Shown here: piece by piece, positions 1 to 6,253 of the stretch
How the letters are laid out: the number at the start of each line of letters is the position of its first letter
Position numbering within the stretch: the stretch's first letter is position 1
Origin: Cyanobacteriota bacterium
Lineage (GTDB): Bacteria; Cyanobacteriota; Cyanobacteriia; Leptolyngbyales; Leptolyngbyaceae
DNA length: 11,715 bases
Assembly: GCA_027482985.1 (NCBI GenBank)
Contig: JAIXVO010000725.1
Location: 1 to 11,715, forward strand
Direction: 5' to 3'
Notes under the pieces: generated by a model
Told to the model about the DNA's origin: nothing
Seen by the model: the letters and a program-made list of their open reading frames with translations, nothing else
The model's database searches: none
Made by a program: the position numbers and the translations under genes

Positions 1-2
1 AC

Positions 3-632
3 AAGCTGAATGAAGGCTATGACCTGGTGAGCGGCTGGCGCAAAAATCGGCAGGATGCCACCATTACGCGCAAAGTGCCCTCCAAAATTGCCAACTGGTT
101 GATCGCTCAAGTGACTGGCGTGAGAGTCCACGACTACGGCTGCTCGCTCAAAGCCTACCGGTCGGAACTCGTCGCCGATATGAATTTGTATGGGGAGTTG
201 CATCGCTTCCTGCCCGCCCTGGCCTTCATCGAAGGTGCCCGGATTGCCGAAATTCCCGTCCGTCACCATCCCCGCAAATTCGGCAAAAGTAAGTATGGCC
301 TCGATCGCACCTTCCGCGTCGTGATGGATCTGACCACTGTCTTCTTCATGCGCAAATTTCTCACCCGCCCGATGCACGTCTTCGGCTCCATGGGCTTGAT
401 CTCGATTGTGATGGGCATGGCGATCGGGCTGTATCTCACCTCGCTCAAACTCGGCTTCGGCGAAAGTATCAACCGCCCCTTATTGACGCTCGCGGTCGTC
501 CTGCTGCTGGCAGGCGTGCAACTGTTCAGCTTCGGTCTCCTCGCCGAACTCCTGATGCGCACCTACCACGAATCCCAGGGTCGCCCCATTTACCGCGTCC
601 GCGCAGTTATTGAACCAGGAACAGACAAGTAA
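3..632 (+). CDS. Family 2 glycosyltransferase with C-terminal membrane helices (5' end missing)
   Basis: This is the C-terminal part of a GT2 (dolichyl-phosphate-mannose synthase / GtrB-like) glycosyltransferase. The frame is open to the left edge, reading KLNEGYDLVSGWRKNRQD before the first possible GTG at 27, so the gene starts outside the window. Family landmarks are VSGWRKNRQD, the NWL-x5-TGV segment and HDYGCSLKAYR, followed by the H-HPRKFGKSKYG stretch. Two hydrophobic segments follow, at about 372-455 and 478-560, ending in LLAELLMRTYHESQ; paired C-terminal helices are usual for membrane-anchored members that charge a polyprenyl phosphate with a sugar. By family, it should transfer a sugar from a nucleotide-sugar to a lipid carrier or glycan on the cytoplasmic face. 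The exact substrate cannot be told. The gene ends convergently with the small gene at 686-904. The family call is secure; the substrate is not. Confidence 0.9.
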   Translation, partial: KLNEGYDLVSGWRKNRQDATITRKVPSKIANWLIAQVTGVRVHDYGCSLKAYRSELVADMNLYGELHRFLPALAFIEGARIAEIPVRHHPRKFGKSKYGLDRTFRVVMDLTTVFFMRKFLTRPMHVFGSMGLISIVMGMAIGLYLTSLKLGFGESINRPLLTLAVVLLLAGVQLFSFGLLAELLMRTYHESQGRPIYRVRAVIEPGTDK

Positions 633-639
633 CAGCTGT

Positions 640-661
640 CGGAGGTTTAGCAAAACCTCCG
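640..661. terminator. Perfect 9-bp hairpin between convergent genes
   Basis: CGGAGGTTT at 640-648 pairs exactly with AAACCTCCG at 653-661 around the loop AGCA. It sits 8 nt after the glycosyltransferase stop and 25 nt beyond the 3' end of the convergent small gene, where a shared bidirectional terminator would be expected. There is no T-run on either side, so it is not a canonical intrinsic terminator; it may only stabilise transcript 3' ends. Confidence 0.45.
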
Positions 662-685
662 ATATCTCGCCGACACCGCCGGGGC

Positions 686-904
686 TTACCAGGATTCTCC
701 ATCCTCTGGCAATACCCACTGCGTCGGTGCAGTCATTTTTTTGAGTCGCGCCGCTTCGGCAATTTCCAGCATTTTGTCGAGGGAGGTGTCATTCACAAAC
801 TTGACAGCTTCCTCTTTGTAGCCCAGGTTGGGACAGCGATCGCCCAACACACAGCCATTCACACAGGCTTCAGCACAGTTAATCGTGGTTGTCTGATTTT
901 CCAT
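686..904 (-). CDS. Small conserved cyanobacterial protein with CX3CX3CX5C motif
   Basis: A 72-aa soluble protein. The N-terminal third carries four cysteines (C10, C14, C18, C24) in CAEACVNGCVLGDRC, followed by PN. The rest is a charged helical segment (SLDKMLEIAEAARLKK) and a short tail, TQWVLPEDGESW. I remember similar short proteins in cyanobacteria but know of no assigned function. The cysteine spacing suggests metal or Fe-S binding, or a redox or structural role, which is inference. There is no signal peptide or membrane helix. The start is the only reasonable ATG, and no Shine-Dalgarno sequence lies upstream (the leader is T/A-rich). It is transcribed alone, convergent with the glycosyltransferase gene and with over 500 bp of gene-free DNA behind it. 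The reading frame is sound; the function is unknown. Confidence 0.8.
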   Translation of the reverse strand: MENQTTTINCAEACVNGCVLGDRCPNLGYKEEAVKFVNDTSLDKMLEIAEAARLKKMTAPTQWVLPEDGESW

Positions 905-1141
905 AATAAAAAACGGAGTAATTCAAAAACGCTGGGCAACATTCATCCTTTCGTATTCTACCGTTGTCATTTTGCTTTCTTAGCAGCGCCCTCACAACCC
1001 ACCCACGACATAAAAAACCCGTCTGAATTGAACACAGACCAAATTGAAGGGCGATCGCAACAGACTGCATAGACGTGAATAGTGACCATGCACTTCCACT
1101 TCAGCTCGTTTCTAGAGGATCGCTCAACAACGTCACCACTA

Positions 1142-1161
1142 GGGACTGAATGCGCAGTCCC
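1142..1161. repeat. 7-bp perfect hairpin (GGGACTG/CAGTCCC)
   Basis: GGGACTG at 1142-1148 pairs with CAGTCCC at 1155-1161 around the 6-nt loop AATGCG. It is in gene-free DNA, 20 bp before a second, longer hairpin with a related GGGAC/GTCCC core, so the two may be parts of one REP-like intergenic repeat element. Confidence 0.6.
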
Positions 1162-1180
1162 AGCGTTGCCCTTTGGAGGG

Positions 1181-1210
1181 AGTTCGGGGGACGCAACCGT
1201 CCCCTGAATT
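1181..1210. repeat. Strong 13-bp hairpin, REP-like
   Basis: Positions 1181-1193 pair with 1198-1210 around the loop CAAC. The core GGGGACG/CGTCCCC is perfect and the outer six pairs include two G:T wobbles (1186:1205 and 1182:1209). It is followed by G-rich runs (GGGGGG at 1212-1217 and again near 1221-1226). It sits more than 200 bp from the next gene and has no T-tail, so a repetitive extragenic palindrome or transcript-stability element fits better than a terminator. Confidence 0.65.
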
Positions 1211-1451
1211 CGGGGGGTTTGGGGGGCTGCCACCCAAGCCCAGAATCTTGGTTCTAGTCAGAGACTCGCGCAACTACTAGACTTGGATGTCTTCAGGTAG
1301 CTCTGTGTTGGGATCAATGGCGAGGGTTTGAGGTCAGGCTAAAAGCCTTCTACAGCCAAGGTTTTAGCTACGGAAATTGCTCATGATTTTGAGATTTGCT
1401 GGAAGAATTAACATCTTTTTTCCTGAACTCGCGATCGCCCCGTTGTGAAAG

Positions 1452-2384
1452 GTGATCAGAGTTTCCCTGCAATCGATGACTGAGCCCTTCTCTTTAGCGG
1501 CAACCGCGATCGCGGCACAAACTGCCCGCACTGCCACCCTGAATTCGCCACCCGCCGTCACTCGGCAACAACAGATACAAGCGGAAAAAGCGCGATTGGA
1601 TCGGATTTTGCGCCAACTGAGACAGAATACCCGCCCCGAAACCAGCTCCACTACCGAATTCGGGCAATCGAACAGACCCCAAACGGGGAGCCAACTTTTT
1701 CGCCAGCGCACCGCCGCCCTCGCCATCCGCCAAATTTCCACTCGCCTCTCCGCCTCTCATTTGGCAACCATTGGGGATACCAGCGAGGCTCAACCCACGT
1801 ATCAACAATGGCGATCGCTCTTGGCGCAAGAAGCCCGTCAGATCAACGCTCAAACCCCAACGCTGGGGATCTTTTTGGGTGATTCATTAAGCCAGTGGTT
1901 TCCCAGCGATCGCCTCCCCGCGCAACGGCTCTGGCTTAATCAATCGATTTCTGGCGATACAACCGGAGGCATTTTGCGCCGATTGTCTACTTTCGCTCAC
2001 ACTCGTCCCCAAGTGGTGTATCTCATGGCAGGGGTAAATGATCTCAAAACAGGCGCATCCGATCAAACCATTGTGAGCACCTTGCGCCAAATTCTGCAAC
2101 GACTGCGGCAGACCCATCCCGACAGCAAAATTGTCTTGCAGTCCATTTTGCCAACGCGATCGCTGCCCGTTGCCAGCCAGCGCATCGTCAACTTAAATCG
2201 CCAGTTGCAAGCGATCGCCCAGCAGCAGGGAGCCTATTACCTGGATGTCCACTCGGCGATGACCGATGCCGATGGCTTCCTGCGCCTCGACCTCACCACC
2301 GACGGTTTACACCTCAATGCCAATGGTTACGCCATCTGGCAAGCCGTCCTCCAACAAGCCGACACCACCCTCGCCCACCGATAA
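1452..2384 (+). CDS. SGNH/GDSL-family hydrolase (esterase/lipase-like)
   Basis: Predicted serine hydrolase of 310 aa from GTG 1452, or 302 aa from ATG 1476. All four SGNH blocks are present, numbering from the GTG: the nucleophile in IFLGDSLSQWFP (S145); the oxyanion glycine in NQSISGDTTGG; GVND with N196; and the D-x-x-H pair in TTDGLHLNANGY (D284, H287). The catalytic domain fills roughly residues 135-305. The first 130 residues are Q/R/T-rich low-complexity sequence with no clear domain, a coiled-coil-like stretch (QQQIQAEKARLDRILRQLRQ), and an alanine-rich N-terminus that may be a weak signal or anchor. The family hydrolyses ester bonds in lipids, acylated sugars or acetylated glycans; the substrate cannot be inferred here. 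Start choice: AAGG lies too close to the GTG and nothing precedes the ATG, so it stays open. Confidence 0.88.
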   Translation: MIRVSLQSMTEPFSLAATAIAAQTARTATLNSPPAVTRQQQIQAEKARLDRILRQLRQNTRPETSSTTEFGQSNRPQTGSQLFRQRTAALAIRQISTRLSASHLATIGDTSEAQPTYQQWRSLLAQEARQINAQTPTLGIFLGDSLSQWFPSDRLPAQRLWLNQSISGDTTGGILRRLSTFAHTRPQVVYLMAGVNDLKTGASDQTIVSTLRQILQRLRQTHPDSKIVLQSILPTRSLPVASQRIVNLNRQLQAIAQQQGAYYLDVHSAMTDADGFLRLDLTTDGLHLNANGYAIWQAVLQQADTTLAHR

Positions 2385-2496
2385 TCCTTTTACCGTAAAA
2401 TTCCATCATTGTGGAAGTAGACCTCGGCGGTTTTGGCCACCTTCGAGGTTTCAAAGCGATAGAATCAGGGCGATCGCTCCCACAGCTGAGGTGTTT
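2385..2496 (+). other. Intergenic spacer with short inverted repeats
   Basis: Between the hydrolase and the aspartic protease gene are two small inverted repeats: TTCCA 2401-2405 with TGGAA 2412-2416, and ACCTCG 2421-2426 with CGAGGT 2444-2449. Neither has a T-tail. A HIP1 octamer lies at about 2471. The Shine-Dalgarno sequence of the next gene, GAGGT, is at 2488-2492. No promoter can be assigned with confidence. Confidence 0.4.
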
Positions 2497-2940
2497 ATGC
2501 CAACGAAAGACACATTAAACATGGGAAAAGTCTTTGCCACACTGACGATTACCAACCGCGCCGATCAAATTCGGGCTGGAGACGGCACGATTGCGCCAGA
2601 TCAAGTCCGCACTGTTACCCTATCTAACGTTCTGGTAGACACTGGCGCAACCACCCTCTGTTTACCGCCTGAAATCGTGGCTCAACTGGGACTAGAACTT
2701 TTGAAAGAAGTTGATGTTGCGACGGCGATGGGAATCGGGAAGGCTCGCATTTTCCGAGATGCCTCGATTGCCATTGGCGATCGCGAGGGCACTTTTGAAT
2801 GTCTGGAGTTACCCGGTGGCAGCAATCCGTTATTAGGCGTGATTCCGCTAGAAGCCCTGGGGCTGGAACCCGATCTGAAAAACCAAACGCTCAAAGTCCT
2901 GCCCATCACTTCAAATGACACCTATCTGACCATTTTGTAA
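2497..2940 (+). CDS. Clan AA retropepsin-like aspartic protease, single domain
   Basis: A 147-aa protein with one retroviral-type catalytic motif, VLVDTGATTLCLP (D48-T49-G50), and the later hydrophobic-Gly segment LLGVIPLEALGLEPD that packs the active site in this fold. One DTG per chain and the short length imply that a homodimer forms the active site, as in retropepsins. It resembles the bacterial/archaeal clan AA family that includes AF_0612-type proteins, which are common in cyanobacteria and mostly uncharacterised. There is no signal peptide, so it should be cytoplasmic. The start at 2497 is chosen because GAGGT lies 4 nt upstream; an internal ATG at 2521 (MGKVFATLTI) matches where many relatives begin but has no ribosome binding site. 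The frame extends upstream inside the hydrolase gene, but that part is out-of-frame shadow. Natural substrates are unknown. Confidence 0.85.
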   Translation: MPTKDTLNMGKVFATLTITNRADQIRAGDGTIAPDQVRTVTLSNVLVDTGATTLCLPPEIVAQLGLELLKEVDVATAMGIGKARIFRDASIAIGDREGTFECLELPGGSNPLLGVIPLEALGLEPDLKNQTLKVLPITSNDTYLTIL

Positions 2941-2966
2941 GGTTCACTTAGCCGTGGTGTTTGCTC

Positions 2967-3656
2967 ATGTTTAATCCTTGTCAGGGGGCGATCGCCCACC
3001 TCATTCCGACCCTCGCCATCAGCCTGATCAGCTTTCCCCTCCCGCCCGCGATCGCTCAGGACACAACGCTGCGCCAACGACTTCAGCAAGTGAACGAAGT
3101 CGCCGCGATGCTGGAAGGAGTCATGGATACCACCGCACAAGCCCGAACCAACCCCAAAGCCCCTAGCGTCCAGATGACCACCTGCCGAGTCACCGTGGAA
3201 TCCGCTGCCCTGGATCGCTTCAAACTCCCCCCCGCCACCATCCTGCTGTACCAGGAACAGGCCCTCACCACCAAACTGACCGAACCCTACCGCCAACGCC
3301 TCCTCGCGATCGCCCCCTACGCTCCCGAAACCCCCGTCGCCTCTGTTTCTTTCCGCTTCCAGCAACCCGCCCAACTAGCTGGCTTCTGCAACCTCGCCAT
3401 CGGTCAACGCCGTCTCCCCCTCACCGCGATCGGGGATGCCGTCTGCACCGTTTACCTCCAAAAAACCAAAACCGGCTATCGCGGCGAAACCCCCGCCCAA
3501 GGTTGTCCCGCCAACGTCCGGGGCGCAGTTCGCATCACCAACGCGATCGAACTCACCCCCGCTGGCATGAACACCTGGGATCGCGGCTTTAATGCCGATG
3601 GCAAGCAAGTCTGGGGAGCGCAAGCGGAGTCGTATCAGTTTAGGCGGAAGGAATAG
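2967..3656 (+). CDS. CpeT/CpcT-family protein with putative signal peptide
   Basis: A 229-aa protein. From about residue 40 it follows the CpeT/CpcT (DUF1001) pattern: MLEGVMDTTAQA, then ILLYQEQALTTKLTEPYRQRLLAI, SVSFRFQQP, a cysteine-containing GCPANVRGAVRITNAIEL, and the C-terminal WDRGFNADGKQVWGAQAESYQF. Characterised members are phycobiliprotein lyases (CpcT attaches phycocyanobilin to a beta-phycocyanin cysteine), but the family has many members without a proven lyase role. Unusually, the first 30 residues are hydrophobic and end in PPAIAQ, like a signal peptide cleaved after A30. The N-region has no Lys or Arg, which weakens that prediction. If exported, the protein cannot be a standard cytoplasmic lyase. 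The start is ATG 2967; TTG 2961 is the only upstream option before an in-frame stop at 2949. No phycobilisome gene is adjacent. Family confident, function open. Confidence 0.82.
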   Translation: MFNPCQGAIAHLIPTLAISLISFPLPPAIAQDTTLRQRLQQVNEVAAMLEGVMDTTAQARTNPKAPSVQMTTCRVTVESAALDRFKLPPATILLYQEQALTTKLTEPYRQRLLAIAPYAPETPVASVSFRFQQPAQLAGFCNLAIGQRRLPLTAIGDAVCTVYLQKTKTGYRGETPAQGCPANVRGAVRITNAIELTPAGMNTWDRGFNADGKQVWGAQAESYQFRRKE

Positions 3657-3773
3657 TAGGGTATCCTGTTAGCCCCTTCCCCATCTGGGGTACCTTGAAT
3701 GAGAAGCCGATGTCGTACGGCTATGCTTGAAGCATCAGCAGGTCAAGGGTTCAACGGCGGGAGGGAGTTAGGC
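3657..3773 (+). promoter_or_regulatory. Leader of the RsbU-like/RsbW-like operon, strong Shine-Dalgarno
   Basis: This 117-bp gap must hold the promoter of the following two-gene unit if that unit is transcribed on its own; I cannot assign -35/-10 boxes. The clear signal is the purine run at 3759-3767 (GGGAGGGAG), ending 6 nt before ATG 3774. It decides the start of the phosphatase gene against the upstream in-frame ATGs at 3699 and 3723. Confidence 0.5.
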
Positions 3774-5468
3774 ATGGTGGAAGACGCAGAGGGCAAGCTG
3801 AAGCTGATGGTGGTCGATGATGAGCCAGATAACCTGGCTTTGCTCTATCGCACCTTTCGGCGGGATTTTCAGGTGGTGAAGGCAGAAAGCGCGATCGCGG
3901 CGCTGGAAATTTTGGATCAAGAGGGCGAGATGGCCATCATCATCTCGGATCAACGGATGCCGGAGATGTTGGGCACGGAGTTTTTGAGTAAAACGGTCGA
4001 TCGCTTTCCCGATACGATTCGGATTGTGCTGACGGGCTACACCGATGTCGAAGATCTGGTGGAAGCGATTAATGCCGGGAAGGTGTTCAAGTACATCACG
4101 AAGCCGTGGGTGCCGGATCAGCTCAAGGTGGTAGTGCAACAGGCGGCAGAGACTTACAAGGTGGTGAAACAACGCACCTATGAACTGAGTCGCGCCTTAC
4201 GTCGGGAATCTCTGTTTAATGAGATTACGACGGCAATTCGGGAGTCGCTGGACTACGAGAGTATGTTGCACACGATCGCTGCTACCCTCAGCCGCGCCTT
4301 CTCCGCCCAACAGTGCATTTTGCAACCAGTGGAAGAAGCACAACTGGCGGCGACCGTGTTCCATTATCAGGCGGGACAGCCAGCGATCGAGACGAATGGC
4401 TCAACCCCGCTGCGATTAACGGCAACTGATCCGATTATTCAACGCGTCTTGACTCAGCCTCAGATTGAAATTGAGTCGCTGCCAGACCGCGATCGCCAAC
4501 GTATCGTCGTGCCCCTCGTCTATCAACAAGATTTTCTGGCAATCCTGGCGTTGGATCGAGATACCACCGCCTGGTCTACTGCCGACGTTGATCTCCTGCA
4601 AGGCGTTGCGGCCCAAGCATCCGTTGCCATTTCGCAAGCCAAACTCTATCAGCGCATCCAGAATCAGACCGAACAAATGCGGGCGGAGTTGGAAGTCGCG
4701 CGGCAGATTCAGGGCAATTTACTGCGCCAAAGCTTACCCGACCTGGATGGCATGAAGGTGCAAGCCTGCTGCTATCCGGCGCGCGAAGTGGGGGGCGATT
4801 TCTTTGAAGTCTACACCCATCCTCAAGGCGACATCTGGCTGGCCGTGGGGGATGTATCGGGTAAGGGCGTTCCGGCGGCGCTGTTTATGGCCAGTGCCAT
4901 TTCGGTGCTGCGGCGCGAACTCTCCCAGGAGTCACCGCCCGACCCACACCTGGTGATGCAAAATCTGAATCACACCCTATCCGATGACCTGACCAGCGCC
5001 AACTGCTTTATCACGATGGTGCTGGCGCGGTACACCCCTTCCACACAAAAGTTGGTTTATGCCAACGCGGGTCACATTTATCCCCTAGTCTGGTCAGGCG
5101 ATGCGATCGCAGCCCGCCAAACTGGACACCCCGATAGTGACTCTCTGGAACCCAACTATCTGAAAGTGCGAGGCATCCCACTGGGCATTTTGCCCAACTG
5201 GAAGGCGGCAGCGGGTAGTCTGGATTTGAAGTCGGGTGAAGTCTTGCTCCTCACCAGTGATGGCATCACCGAAGCCACGGTGCAATCCACCGCACCTACG
5301 GCTACGGGTGTCCCCCCCGCCAGTGCCATGCTCCAGCAAACTGGACTCTGGCAACTCCTGTTAAACGCTCAACAGCCCTTAGATTTGACCCACTTGTTGG
5401 CTCAAATTCGAGCGCATAACGTCGTGCAAGAAGACGATCAAACGATTCTCTCTCTGGAGGTCCTGTAA
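3774..5468 (+). CDS. Response regulator with GAF and SpoIIE-type PP2C phosphatase domains (RsbU-like)
   Basis: A 564-aa protein in three parts. An N-terminal receiver (about residues 8-130) has acidic residues D15/D16, the phosphoacceptor D59 in IISDQRMPEM, T87 in LTGYTD and K110 in ITKPW, so it looks phosphorylatable. A GAF-like sensor spans about 150-300, followed by a coiled linker (YQRIQNQTEQMRAELEVARQIQ). A C-terminal PPM/SpoIIE phosphatase spans about 315-564, with metal-binding aspartates D342 (GGDFF), D360 (GDVSGKG), D496 (SDGITE) and D554/D555 (DDQT). The expected role is to dephosphorylate an anti-sigma-factor antagonist (STAS protein) in response to a histidine-kinase signal and a GAF ligand. 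The next gene, 3 nt downstream, encodes the matching RsbW-like kinase. The start is set by the GGGAGGGAG Shine-Dalgarno run. The cognate histidine kinase and STAS protein are not in the window. Confidence 0.93.
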   Translation: MVEDAEGKLKLMVVDDEPDNLALLYRTFRRDFQVVKAESAIAALEILDQEGEMAIIISDQRMPEMLGTEFLSKTVDRFPDTIRIVLTGYTDVEDLVEAINAGKVFKYITKPWVPDQLKVVVQQAAETYKVVKQRTYELSRALRRESLFNEITTAIRESLDYESMLHTIAATLSRAFSAQQCILQPVEEAQLAATVFHYQAGQPAIETNGSTPLRLTATDPIIQRVLTQPQIEIESLPDRDRQRIVVPLVYQQDFLAILALDRDTTAWSTADVDLLQGVAAQASVAISQAKLYQRIQNQTEQMRAELEVARQIQGNLLRQSLPDLDGMKVQACCYPAREVGGDFFEVYTHPQGDIWLAVGDVSGKGVPAALFMASAISVLRRELSQESPPDPHLVMQNLNHTLSDDLTSANCFITMVLARYTPSTQKLVYANAGHIYPLVWSGDAIAARQTGHPDSDSLEPNYLKVRGIPLGILPNWKAAAGSLDLKSGEVLLLTSDGITEATVQSTAPTATGVPPASAMLQQTGLWQLLLNAQQPLDLTHLLAQIRAHNVVQEDDQTILSLEVL

Positions 5469-5471
5469 TCA

Positions 5472-5927
5472 ATGAGAACTGAACTACACGTACCCAGCGA
5501 CCTCAAGTTCCTGGCGATCGTCGAGAACTGGTTGTTAGGCAGTCTGGAAGTCGAGTTAGGCAATCATGTGGATTGGCCGAAACAGTCCAACCGCCTCCGT
5601 CTCGTGTTGGTCGAAGCCTATTCCAATGTGGTACGCCATGCCCACCGCGAACAACCCAATCTGCCCGTGTTGATCCGGTTGGAGCTGCGCGATCGCGATA
5701 TTGCCCTGGAGATTTGGGATCACGGGCAGGGGTATGACCTCTCAACCTATCTCCCACCCACCCCGGAAGCCAAACAAGAAAATGGCTATGGCTGGTTGAT
5801 TCTGAACCGCTTGATGGATCGAGTGGAATATCGCCTGCAAGTGAATGGCCGTAATTGCCTGAAACTGGAAGCCAGCCTACCCGAACCCAAGCAACCCGCC
5901 CCCACGTTTTCGGGGAAAGAAGGGTAA
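5472..5927 (+). CDS. RsbW-like anti-sigma factor / serine kinase (HATPase_c)
   Basis: A 151-aa single-domain GHKL ATPase of the RsbW/SpoIIAB type. The N-box is LRLVLVEAYSNVVRHAHRE (E48, N52), the G1 box is IWDHGQGYD (D83, G85, G87) and the G2 region is NGYGWLILNRLMDRVEY, where a typical member has G-x-G-x-x-L-I. There is no histidine-kinase dimerisation domain. In the family, such proteins phosphorylate a STAS antagonist and bind or release a sigma factor or another target. The ATG follows the upstream stop by 3 nt and has a GGAGGT Shine-Dalgarno at 5456-5461, inside the end of the phosphatase gene, so the two are certainly co-transcribed and probably translationally linked. The C-terminal tail (PKQPAPTFSGKEG) is disordered. 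No sigma factor gene is nearby, so the final target is unknown. Confidence 0.9.
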   Translation: MRTELHVPSDLKFLAIVENWLLGSLEVELGNHVDWPKQSNRLRLVLVEAYSNVVRHAHREQPNLPVLIRLELRDRDIALEIWDHGQGYDLSTYLPPTPEAKQENGYGWLILNRLMDRVEYRLQVNGRNCLKLEASLPEPKQPAPTFSGKEG

Positions 5928-5959
5928 TTCGGAAACAAATCTTAAGCTTGAGTGATGAG

Positions 5960-5968
5960 TTTTCCACA
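5960..5968 (+). promoter_or_regulatory. DnaA box upstream of dnaA (TTTTCCACA)
   Basis: An exact match to the TTTTCCACA form of the DnaA box that is common in cyanobacteria. It sits about 80 nt upstream of the predicted dnaA -35 element, where DnaA could feed back on its own transcription. It could also be an outlying part of a bipartite origin. It is the only perfect box in this gap. Confidence 0.65.
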
Positions 5969-6048
5969 GGCGATCGCAAAACGCTAGACTACCTGCATCC
6001 TTGATTGGCTGCCCAGTTGCCGCCCGTGACTAGTAGTACGGATCAACC

Positions 6049-6076
6049 TTGGCAGCCCAGCACGACCTGATACACT
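6049..6076 (+). promoter_or_regulatory. Putative sigma-70-type promoter of dnaA
   Basis: TTGGCA (6049-6054, five of six matches to TTGACA) and TACACT (6071-6076, four of six matches to TATAAT) are separated by 16 nt. Transcription would start near 6083 and give a leader of about 170 nt before the GTG at 6254. Predicted by eye only; a shifted -10 (TATACC, 6076-6081) is possible. Confidence 0.4.
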
Positions 6077-6253
6077 ATACCTGGAGTTAGCTGAACAAGT
6101 TCAACCCCACCGTTAGTGTCTACCAGCGCCAATTTGAGTCATACTGGAAATCTCTTTTCCCGCCGACTGCATTCTGTTTGCGCCTGGTTTTGCTTGGGAT
6201 GCCGTGGTCAGTTCGCTTGTTTTGCCCTTGTCGGGGAGTCACTTGAGGTAGCC

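Larger units (their letters stand above)
905..1451. other. Long intergenic region with hairpins, no gene seen
   Basis: This 547-bp stretch lies between the start of the small cysteine protein gene (minus strand) and the SGNH hydrolase gene (plus strand), so it should contain divergent promoters, but I cannot single out convincing -35/-10 pairs. It holds two HIP1 sites (about 1050 and 1431) and, at 1142-1210, two strong hairpins listed separately. Open frames here look like chance. On the minus strand around 1280-1333 a short piece reads QTLAIDPNTELPEDIQV then stop; it looks protein-like but has an in-frame stop just upstream, so it is at most a gene remnant. Confidence 0.6.
5928..6253 (+). 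promoter_or_regulatory. dnaA upstream region and long leader
   Basis: This 326-bp stretch holds a perfect DnaA box at 5960-5968, a HIP1 site right after it, a promoter-like pair (TTGGCA 6049-6054, TACACT 6071-6076), then a leader of about 170 nt. A frame in phase with dnaA is open from GTG 6116, but its 46 codons ([19 protein letters not shown] and so on) do not resemble any DnaA N-terminus and are treated as untranslated leader. A TAGTAGTA motif lies at 6031-6038. Confidence 0.6.

Noticed and set aside
1280..1333. Minus-strand fragment QTLAIDPNTELPEDIQV then stop, as a gene end
   Set aside because: An in-frame stop lies just upstream and no family is recognised; at most a decayed remnant.
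3699..3773. Upstream ATGs (3699, 3723) as start of the response regulator
   Set aside because: The extra 25 residues have no receiver-domain similarity, and the strong GGGAGGGAG run points to ATG 3774.
4465..4755. Alternative-frame open frames inside the RsbU-like gene
   Set aside because: They overlap a strongly supported coding region in another frame, with no domain or ribosome binding site.
6116..6253. 46-codon N-terminal extension of DnaA from GTG 6116
   Set aside because: The translation is Cys/Trp-rich with no DnaA resemblance, and GTG 6254 has a Shine-Dalgarno sequence and the expected N-terminus.
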